Shown piece after piece: positions 55,279-64,000 of a DNA stretch of 64,000 nucleotides. Origin of the DNA: Luzula sylvatica (lineage: Eukaryota > Streptophyta > Magnoliopsida > Poales > Juncaceae); contig OX326959.1 of NCBI GenBank assembly GCA_946800325.1, forward strand, positions 20,428,862 through 20,492,861, written 5' to 3'. How positions within the stretch are numbered: position 1 is the first letter of the stretch; every line of letters begins with the position of its first letter. The notes below the pieces were generated by a model. That model had not been told where the DNA came from. It saw only the letters and a list, made by a program, of their open reading frames with translations, and made no database searches. The position numbers and the translations under genes are program-made.

Positions 55279-58200
55279 ATGTTCAATCTCCCTCAAAATC
55301 CCTCCTTAACCACGGGTGAGTTAACGAGCAATGATCTGTCATGTCAACAGAAAGGATTTGTAACCATATCCGAAAGTGTTATCCCAAATCGGAAATTACC
55401 AACGATGAAATTACCAGCTTCAGTCGAGGAAATTACCAACGTTGTCAAATCGGAAGCCTCCATAAGATTGATGCCCAAAAGTGTTATCCCGGCTTTAGTC
55501 GAGGAAATCACCAGCCATGAATCGTCGAGTTCAAATGAATCCGAAACCACATTTATTGACAAGTTTTTGGCGGACTTCGAAAACAAGAAGAAAATTGAGT
55601 GTCCTGAGGAGGAGATATCGATCAAGCACTCGAATGCCTCAATATGGATGAAAAATGAGACGCATCAACCCTTCATAGTCTCCATTGGTCCATACCATAA
55701 GGGACTGACAAATGTCCAAAACATGGAAAATCAAAAATGGGGGTTACAAAAAATGTTGTTTGATGGTGAATCGATCCCACGAGACATTATTAGATGCGTC
55801 AAAAGTTTGGAGCCAAAGGCACGAAAGTGCTATGAAAAAAGTTTTGACTTATCTTGTAAAGAGTTTGTTCAAATTTTATTACTCGACAGTATATCCATCA
55901 TCTACTTGATAGGTCATGATGCATCAGGCCATTTCACAAAGATAATGGAGGGGTCATTGTTGGCTGATATGCTCTTACCAGACAATCAAATTCCCTTCTT
56001 TCTCATACGGGAATTGTGGGAGAAGGTGCATGCCAAAACATGCCAAACTGTTTTGCGTCCATATAATGCTGAACACGATTTGATCGTCAACCTCGAACGT
56101 ACAAAGTTCTTGAAAAAAGGCTCTCCAGATGCCATGGGGAAGGTACGATCCGCTAAACACCTACTCGACCTTTATTACCGCTGCATTGTGCCAAGTGAGG
56201 AGGAAGTCAAGAGTCTTTGGACAACACACCGGAGAACACAGGTGAGAGAATGAAGTTCTGTGCTATTTAGCAGGTCAAGTTAGAAAAAGAAACTTTTTTA
56301 TGGTAATTTTTGAAAGTTCCATCAACACACCAAACATATTCGTGACCCGTATAGTAAAGTAAAAAGCAAATAAGTTATTTAATACAATAATGAACACATA
56401 ATAAATGCAAAATCAAATAAGTAATTTACGAAAAAAATATTAATGTCACGATATTATTTTTTTCCGATTTAATAATTCTTTTTTGATTAATTTCCGAATT
56501 AATACTCATTTATCACCTGCAAATCATTGATCGAATGACACGCGACATATAAATATAAATTATGAGAAGAAGTGTATAGTTCATATAATTACTTGACATT
56601 TCAATATGCTACCCAATAAACAACTTTCCTTCTGTTAATAAATCGAAAGTATTAATGGTAAGGAACTCATTTATTTTTTCATGATATAATTTCTCGTCGA
56701 CATGAAAGGGGAGAATCCTAAATGCCCTCAGGCTCCAAACTTATATTTGAGATCTGAATGACATTAATAGTTTTAGTTTGTTTTCATAAGAAAATGGAAC
56801 AATATCCAAATTATATTTAGGTTATTATTAATACGGTAATATAATTGAATAATTAAAAAATGTGGTATTATATATATATATATATCGTCAATATTTTTAA
56901 TTGAATATTTACAATAAAAAATAAAATACGTCATTTTGAATAACATATTGTAAAATCAACAACTAAAATAAGATATCAAATTGTACTAAGTATTATATTA
57001 ATGATAAAATTGGTAACTTTTGTTTTTTAACATTGGAAGAAAATTGAAAAAGTCTCAATCAAGTTCTTTAAAAACCTGAGAATTTTTTTTTTTTTTGAAA
57101 GATAAAAATCTGAGAAATTAATAATTTGGTTCGATCCTTAAACAACTTTCAATTTAAGTACGTTATTACCTTCAATATTTGATGGGAAATTGAGGATTAT
57201 GAACAAAAAAAATTTAAATGTTCTTTTTTTTGCAGATCTTATGTAGATGCAATTTGAAACAAGAGATAGTAATATTAACTCATATATCTTATGTTCAAAC
57301 CAAACAAAATTGATCAAATCAATTTAAATCGAATCGATCTTAATTCAAATCGAATAGAACCAAATTGTATATCGAATTGTTAAAAACGCAATCGGATTTT
57401 TACTTGATTTATTCCGTTGAACCGAATAAATAATATTATAATTTCAATATAAGAACGGATCATTTAAAAATCATATTTTTGTTTAAAAAAAATATAAATG
57501 AATAGTATAACATATAATTGTATTATTTTGAAATATTAATATTATATGAAATTTTAATATTTGTACATATTTAAGAAAAGTTGATCATATAAGAAAATTC
57601 TGAAAAATGGGATAGTAGTTTGACCGGTTTGGTTTAACCGATTTTCAAAATACTAAAACCAAACCGAATATAACCGAATGAGTTGATCATAGATATCCAA
57701 AACATTCTCAGTTTGAATGCGAGTAAAAATAAAAATAACTACTATAGAATGACCTAAAAAAACAATTCGTACTAATACCCAAAATTACATGCAATGAGAT
57801 TCATCTTTTTAATATTACATTATGTGTTGATATATATTAATTATTTTCTTATCTGTTTTAATAAGGGGGAAGATAATAGATCAGCAACTTCGGCGTTCCC
57901 CTCGGCTGTCGAACTATACGAGTTCGGAATAAAATTCAAAGCGAAGAAAAATCCTAGCAGTATGTTCGACATAAGCTTTGAGAATGGTGTACTCCATATT
58001 CCAACTCTAGTAATCGATCGAGTAAATACGTCCATCATAACAAGTCTCTTATCCTGGGAAGATGTTGATTTGGGAGATGCGGGTGTGGTAGCTAGCTATG
58101 TGCGTCTTATGGATTCCTTGATTAACACAAAGTTAGATATCGGAGTACTCCAAAAGTTCAATGTCGTCGTCAACAAAATGCAATCCGACGATGATGCTGC

Positions 58201-58459
58201 TGCTTTCTTCAATTCCCTTGGCGATTCCGTAGCACTATCTTTTAACCCGTCTAGAGGCACCCACGTCTATGCTCCCTTGATGGAAGAAATGAGGAGGTAC
58301 AGTTCCCCGTGTTGCCGTCGTATTTGGACTTCACTGAAACACACCTATTTCAGCAACCCATGGTCAGGCATCTCGGTGATAGCAGGTTCGTGTTTGTTAG
58401 TTCTTACAATCATGCAGACATATTACACTGCATACGCGTACTATCACCCCAATAATTAA
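55279..58459 (+). CDS. DUF247 (UPF0481) protein, gene C, two exons
   Basis: Exon 1 is 55279-56241 and exon 2 is 57866-58459; donor CAG/GTGAG, acceptor AATAAG/GGG, phase 0, total 518 residues. Blocks: QPFIVSIGPYHKG (130-142), ARKCYEKSFDLS (181-192), EFVQILLLDSISIIYLIGHD (195-214), MLLPDNQIPFFLIREL (231-246), HLLDLYYRC, then ELYEFGIKFK, FENGVLHIPTLVID, YVRLMDSLINT and DDDAAAFFNS in exon 2. A C-terminal membrane segment ISVIAGSCLLVLTIMQTYY is followed by the same tail as in B. The N-terminal head is about 20 residues longer than in B because an SVIP...VEEIT module occurs twice (about 33-53 and 68-78). No lesion. The 1.6-kb intron matches copy A. The ATG at 55279 was chosen because A and B start at the same place. 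Membrane protein of unknown biochemical function. Confidence 0.88.
57290..57690. mobile_element. Decayed hAT-like sequence in intron of gene C
   Basis: AAATCGAATCGATCTTAATT and CCGGTTTGGTTTAACCGATT phrases resemble hAT subterminal repeats such as those at 18930. Ends are not resolved. Confidence 0.35.
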
Positions 58460-58598
58460 AATAGTCCTTTGCTTTGATTGAGTTCAGTCAGGGAGTTTGA
58501 TTGTGTTATCGTTTTATTGTTTTTGTTTGGCTTGGAATGTACTACATTTGAATTTTACTTTGATTGTGAGTTCTTTTTGAGAAGTTGTGTGAAACATT

Positions 58599-61500
58599 CA
58601 CTACTAGAAACAGCACTATCACCGGCGGGCAAAAACCGCCGCTAAAAGTGGAAAAACCGCCGCTGATACTATTAGCGGCGGTTAACCGCCGCTAAAAAAC
58701 CGTCGCAGATATCCGGCCGCTGAAAATGAGTTTCACCGGCGGTACCGCCGCTGAAAACTTTCACCGGCGGTATGTGTTTTTTTTACCGGCGGTGAATATC
58801 CCGCCACTGAAAAAGTGAACCGGAATAGTATTTTCACCGGCGGTATTTTTAGCGGCGGTTTTTTTATTTTTACCGGCGGTATTATACTTTCACCGGCGGT
58901 ATTTTTAGCAGACTTTCACTGGCGGTACTTTCCTTCACCGGCGGTACCCCCACTAAAACTTTTTTTTTTTTTTTTCAATTTTTTTTAATTATTCAATTAA
59001 TTTTCTAAAATTAAATTAAAAATATTTGATGAATTTAAAATAATCATAAAATATAATCAAAACACAATCACACAAATTGACACATCAAACCTTAAATCAT
59101 CATAAACTAAATCGTAATAACACAAATATAATCCACAATAATAATAAATTACATAATTCACAATAATACTATCTAAATCATACATAATCAACAAAATATT
59201 TTACGCGCGCCTTTAACTGGCCTCATCCTCATCCTCGAGCTTCGAATATGCTACGAAAATATTTTACGCACGCCTTTAACCCGCTCTCGCTCCCTGCTCC
59301 CTGCTCTCGTTCAACAAAAATATGCTACGTCCAAAAACCGTACCTCATCCTCGAGCTTCGAATCGATCTCGAGAGATGAAGTGGCCACCTCTAACCCGGC
59401 CTTTAACTGGCGTCTAACCCGCCTCTTATCCGGCAGTCAATGTGCCGTATTTGATTTTCCTTTCACTATTTTATCAACTGTGTGGAAATTTACAAAATTA
59501 ACCTCACATTTTGCAAATTAGAAATATATGTGAAAATTATATAAATAAAAATTTGTGCTTACATATGATTCAACATGAAGAATGAACTCGTCTCTGGAAC
59601 CCGCATGGACAACAAATAGGCTAATAACAAAAAAAATTAGATAAATCAAATCAGCGCCTCTGCTTCTTTGCTCAATCCAACATATAAAACTGAAAAAGAA
59701 AATAAAAATTATCTCGAATCAAGATAAAAAATCAGTAATTCAAACATCTAAAATATCCAGATGGAAGAATAATAAGTCGAAATTAAATCAAACCAGAAAT
59801 GGCGAAATTGAGCTTATGCATTCGAGGAAAGTGCAAAATCGTGGTGGGTAAACCATGCCGAATCAAATTGTTTACCCTTCCTTTCTCATAGGAGACAAAC
59901 CATGCCAAATACGCGTCATAAATATAATATTAAGATAAAAGAATAAAAATTGGAAATTGGAAATTAAATTAAACTAGAAAAATGGAAAAATCAACCTTAT
60001 GCGTTGAAGGCCCGAGCAACCGCAAAGAAATGAAGCACACCCAAATGGCTAAACTGAGGTCGGTACCCCCTTGCCGAATCAAATTGCCTATCCTTTCTTT
60101 CTCGTAGAAGCCATACCATGCCAAAATAAGGCGTCGTAAAGCTGAAAACTGGCTGCAAATAATCCTTATTAGTGAATAATCAAAAAAAAAAAACATAAAT
60201 CAGTGGAATAATTAGAACAAAAGAAACAAAGAATCCATTGAATCATGTTGTGGTTTTATTTGAAAATTCAGGTACTTCCGTAAGAGACCTACCCACTGAA
60301 TCACCGTTGAAGGTCAGCAGCGAAATAATCAGAACAACCATACCTCGATTGAACGAAGATAGGCAGAAAAACCCTAGAAACAAAATTTGGAGATGAACTC
60401 CAAAATAACCTGAAAAAATCACTGAATCATGCACAAATCGAACACAATTCAAACCAAGATAAACAGAAAACCAACACCCAAAAAACCCTAGAAATGAAAT
60501 TCGTACCCAAACCGAAATACTATATGCAAAATGCACCAAATCACGCATAAATCAGACACAAGTAAAAACAAATCACAGCATAACAATCAAAAGCGAAATA
60601 ATCGAACTAAAAAGAAATTACTTTTACCAAATCAAGCGAAATAATCGAACTAAACAAAGTCCCTTAGAGAAAAAGATATAATTAGTTTGTTCTCTATCTC
60701 AAGCAAAAATTATCACAAGAATTCAATGTAAAAGAGCCTCTGGTTTATTAGGTATTTGCAAATCAGTCCCTCATTACTAAATATTTGCCTACAAGTCCCT
60801 AAATTGCTAAAATTCAGCAAAAACAACCCTACCAGAAAAATGAAGAAAGCTGATAATGTAGTTGACATTGTTGTAGTGCGCAATTTTAGTTTTTAATTTT
60901 AAGCCTAAAAGTACACACAGTGTCGAGAGATAAACCCTAATTTCAGTCATGTTTATAAAGGAATTGAATTCAAAGAGTTCCCAAATTACTGAACAGTTAC
61001 AAATAAACCCTAATTTCAGCCCCTAATTTCGTAAAAGCCCTAATTTCAGCAAATAAACACTAATTTCAGCAAAAATAACCCTAATTTCAGCAAATAAACA
61101 CTAATTTCAGCACAAAAAACCCTAATTTCGAAAAAAAAAACTCTAATTTGTGCACAAAAAACCCAAATTTCAGCAAATTAGGATAAAAAAGCCCTAATTT
61201 CAGCAAATAAACACTAATTTCTGGAAAAATAACCCTAATTTCGAAAAAAAAAACTCTAATTTCAGCACACAAAAGAAAACCTAAACGACTCGGAAGAAGC
61301 ACGACTCAGAGAGAGAGAGAGAGAGAGCGAGCTAGAGAGAGGGGTCACCTGAGAGAGAAGCGATGCAAAAAGGCCCCTGGCTCGAAGAAGCACGACTCGG
61401 AAGTACAAGGACTCGCTTCAACGAGCGAGCGAAGAAGAGAAGCCTTCAGCGAGCGAGCGAAGAAGAGAAGGCTGGCGAGCGAGCGAAGAAGAAGAAGGCT

Positions 61501-61890
61501 TCAGCGGCTGCGAGAAGGATAGGGTTTGTGTTTGTGTGTGAGCGGCGGGAAGGACTTAAAACGAATAAGAAGAATATCAGCGGCGGTATATATATTACCC
61601 GCCGGTGAAATTATCAGCGGCGGTATATATGTTACCCGCCGGTGAAAAGCATAAAATAATCAACCTGTGAAAGAATTGTGGAAATATTTTAACTTTCAAG
61701 GGCGGTACCGCCGGTGAAAGTTAAACTTTCAGTGGGGGTATTTATTTTCAACGACGGTACCGCCGGTGAAAGCGTATTTTCAGTGGGGGTACATGTTTTC
61801 AAGGGCGGTACCGTCACTGAAACTATTATCAGCGGGGGTACCGCCGGTGATAATATTTCCCCGCCGCTGAAAAGCTGTTTTCTAGTAGTG
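58599..61890. mobile_element. Non-autonomous CACTA (En/Spm-like) element, 3292 bp
   Basis: Ends CACTACTAGAAAACAGC-like (left CACTACTAGAAACAGC) and GCTGTTTTCTAGTAGTG (right) are inverted; 3-bp duplication ATT (58596-58598 and 61891-61893). Subterminal regions of about 350 bp are packed with CACCGGCGGT/ACCGCCGGTGAAA repeats, the binding-site arrays typical of CACTA elements. The paralogous site 3' of gene B (around 35897) is empty. The interior has no recognisable transposase. It contains tandem CCTAATTTCAGCA phrases (60990-61270) and a purine-rich stretch (61295-61520). Confidence 0.93.
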
Positions 61891-62240
61891 ATTATGTATG
61901 GTTATGTTAATTTTAAATTTAAGAATTTAATGGCGTTGTTTTGTTACCGAGTGCGAACAGCATATGTGAATTTAATAATAATCGTTCTTTGTTTTTTATG
62001 TTTTGGAATTGATAACGATTGATGGTCAATTGAATTTTGTGAATGATTTTCAAGTTCAGTTATTTCGGATGAGAAAATAGCAAAGTGAAGTTCGAAGTAC
62101 GAATGGACATCTGTAACTTGGCACATTTGGCTGGAAAAAAACACGCAGATTTCCGTGCTCAAAGGAAACCCCCAACTTAAGACGGCCTCCATGGTGATTG
62201 TGGTGACTAGCATTAGCCTCCATGCGGCGCGGCAGGGGCA
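61891..62240 (+). other. 3' flank of gene C (duplicated with B)
   Basis: Collinear with 35897-35944, 36735-36833 and 37479-37590 of gene B (AATTTAAGAATTTAATGG, TTTTGTTACCGAGTG, then AACTTAAGACGGCCTCCATG), with 62070-62155 extra here. This marks the far end of the duplicated segment. Confidence 0.75.
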
Positions 62241-62273
62241 GAGCTACGGCAGGGGCAGGGAGAGAGAAGGGCG

Positions 62274-62326
<53 letters not shown>
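62274..62326. repeat. (GA)n microsatellite
   Basis: About 26 GA units just beyond the end of the B/C duplication. The flanking frames are artefacts. Confidence 0.93.
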
Positions 62327-62329
<3 letters not shown>

Positions 62330-62940
62330 TTGTGTGCGAGTGAGGGTATGTGTGCCAGAGAGAGACGGGTCAAGGGTTTGTGTGCTGACTGGGCATAAAA
62401 AAAACACGAGTAGTGATGCACCTCCCCCCTTAACAAGCATAAAAAACATGAAAATCAATATAATAACAAGCATAAAAAACGATCTAACTACATTATTGCC
62501 GGCTTCTTTCTCGGAAGAATGTTCATTTTGCATTTAAGCTTTCGATTGAGAGTTTCTATTCATATACTCGAACCAAGCATTTTAGGCTTCGTTTATGGAA
62601 GAAATTTTTTTTGAATGACGATCGTGAATAACCACAAACTTGATCGTTGCACAAAAAACCAAATTTCGTAAATTCCGGGACGAAAAATAGAAGTCTTCTT
62701 TCGTCATTACCTAAATCCTAAAATGACAAACACAAAAAATTATTGCAAAAAATTATAATGGGTTTTGAGTTTAGTTTTAATGAGTATTGGGTTTGATCTT
62801 AATGGATATTTTAGTATTTAACGAATATTGTCACGTCATCGTTAAGGGATAATTTGTACAAATTTTGAAAGTTTAGTAGGTAAAAAAATGCAGATTTTAG
62901 TAGAGGAAGTAAGTTGAACATTTTTGGAATAATTTAAGGG
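62327..62940. other. Spacer before DUF247 copy D
   Basis: No promoter block, TATA or N-terminal head like those of A, B and C is present here, although that is where they would be expected. No other gene is seen. Confidence 0.55.
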
Positions 62941-63573
62941 GGGATATCGATCAAGCACTCAAATGCCTTGATACGGATGAAAAATTACATTCATCATCAA
63001 CCCTTGGTACTCTCCATTGGCCCGCGCCATAGGGGACTGACGAATGTTGACAACATGGAACATCAAAAATGGCAGATACAAACAATATTGTTTCCTAACA
63101 AATCGATCCCACGAGACATTATCAAATGCGTCAAAGATATGGAGGCAAGGGCACGGAGGTGCTATGAAAGAAGTTTCATCGAGTTATCTAAAGAAGAATT
63201 TGTTCAAATTTTGGTACTTGACAGTATATACCTCATCTTCTTGATAACTATTGATGCATTAAATCTCGAGCCGGTAAGTTTGTTTGAGGGGCCATTTATG
63301 GCTGATTTACTGTTACCAGAAAATCAAATACCCTTCTTTGTCATCAGGGAATTGTGGGACAAAGTGCATAACACAATATGCAACAAATTTGTATCGAGCT
63401 CGCCAGAAATTGTATACGAAGACGATTTGGCCATCACCCTTGAACGTACATCGTTGGTCACACAAGATATTTCTGTCGTCAGACGGGCGGTAAAACACGC
63501 TAAACACCTGCTCGACTTTTATTACCGATGCAATGTGCCAGAATTAGTCGGGACAACAAGGCGGGTTACACAG
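62941..63573 (+). pseudogene. DUF247 copy D: exon 1 without its 5' end
   Basis: Family similarity begins abruptly in frame at GGISIKHSNALIRMKNY, directly after an in-frame TAA at 62935; the 100-residue head, ATG and promoter are missing. From there the frame is open: QPLVLSIGPRHRG, ARRCYERSFIELS, EFVQILVLDSIYLIFL, LLLPENQIPFFVIRELWDKV and HAKHLLDFYYRC. A donor CAG/GTAAG at 63571-63575 matches the exon 1 ends of B and C. Exon 2 would lie beyond the window. About 211 codons are intact, so the truncation may be recent or an unusual upstream exon may exist. It resembles B somewhat more than C in the LSKEEFV/LSNEEFV region. Confidence 0.8.
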
Positions 63574-64000
63574 GTAAGAGAATACATTTTGTGTTGTTCA
63601 GCATATTAAGCTCAAAAAACATGCAAGGAACTTTTTAATGGTCGTTCATATTTTTAAAGCTCCAGGCAGAGCTCCAGGAACTTTTTAATTTCATTTTGTG
63701 AACAAACATTTTTTTTGATTGGCAATAGCCAATAGGGCACTCGAGAAGGAGCCCTATATCAAAATTGTCTGCCTGCATTATCAAAGGGGCCCTATATCAA
63801 AATTCAATTATTGTTAGCATATTCTAATCATGTTAATTATTATATAACTAAATAAATAAGCAAAGTCGACCTTCTGTTATCTTACTTTGTACACGAAAAG
63901 GACGTGATAAAAAATTTCTTTACATTCTATCAGTTTATTAAAGGGAAAATATACTTGAATAATTATTAAATTATACTCTAAGAGGATAGAACATTTAAGC
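63574..64000 (+). other. Intron start of DUF247 copy D
   Basis: The first 90 bp (GTAAGAGAATACATTTTGTG to CAAGGAACTTTTTAATGG) follow the intron starts of B and C; the rest is AT-rich and unassigned. 63715-63800 repeats GGGGCCCTATATCAAAATT-like phrases. Confidence 0.55.

Noticed and set aside
57794..57865. ATG at 57794 as start of a separate 221-aa gene
   Set aside because: The first 24 codons are intron sequence before a splice acceptor; gene B has the same exon start without that ATG.
60243..60548. Hydrophobic minus-strand frame inside the CACTA element
   Set aside because: No family features; aromatic-rich translation of AT-rich DNA, and not conserved elsewhere in the window.
60990..61270. 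Interstitial telomere repeat (CCCTAA)n
   Set aside because: CCCTAA occurs only as part of a longer CCCTAATTTCAGCAAATAAA phrase, not in uninterrupted telomeric units.

Overview
This is a stretch of plant nuclear chromosome, most likely from a eudicot. The species cannot be named from the sequence. The reasons are the AT-rich spacers, the plant LTR retrotransposons (initiator-Met and Asp tRNA primer sites), many hAT, Mutator and CACTA derivatives, tRNA-derived SINEs, long microsatellites, and several intron-containing DUF247 (UPF0481) genes. Nothing prokaryotic or organellar was seen. Most ORFs longer than 60 codons are chance or low-complexity readings.

Layout. 1-10.4 kb is retrotransposon territory: a minus-strand Copia 5' end (LTR 2673-4156, PBS, damaged gag) and a plus-strand Ty3/Gypsy 5' end (LTR 6925-8502, PBS 8505-8522, frameshifted gag). 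Between them lies a decayed fragment of a CXXC zinc-binding (DUF866) gene. 10.4-14.8 kb holds a broken DUF247 copy (A). 15.7-17.5 kb holds a LEA-like pseudogene split by a hAT insertion. 17.5-29.3 kb has no recognisable gene, only foldback and hAT elements, a 1-kb tandem array and an AT-rich degenerate array. 29.3-37.6 kb is DUF247 gene B, whose 4.8-kb intron contains two hAT elements, a SINE and a polyadenylated retrocopy. 38-55 kb is nested transposons: hATs, a 1.97-kb palindromic Mutator-like element, a Helitron-like composite family and a local tandem duplication. 55-62.2 kb is DUF247 gene C with a 3.3-kb CACTA element in its 3' flank. 62.9 kb to the end is a fourth, 5'-truncated DUF247 copy (D).

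How it fits together. The only plausible functional protein genes are DUF247 B (500 aa) and C (518 aa). They are products of a segmental duplication that includes promoter and 3' flank. Because B and C align, each serves as the empty site for insertions in the other, which fixes several transposon boundaries directly.

Most unusual features: (1) a 14-bp palindrome (TCCGTTGCAACGGA and variants) in three long arrays, shared by two unrelated LTR retrotransposon lineages and carrying a common flanking sequence; (2) a Mutator-like element made of six alternating inverted copies of one ~210-bp unit, with a perfect 9-bp target duplication; (3) the DUF247 cluster itself, a family tied to self-incompatibility in grasses.
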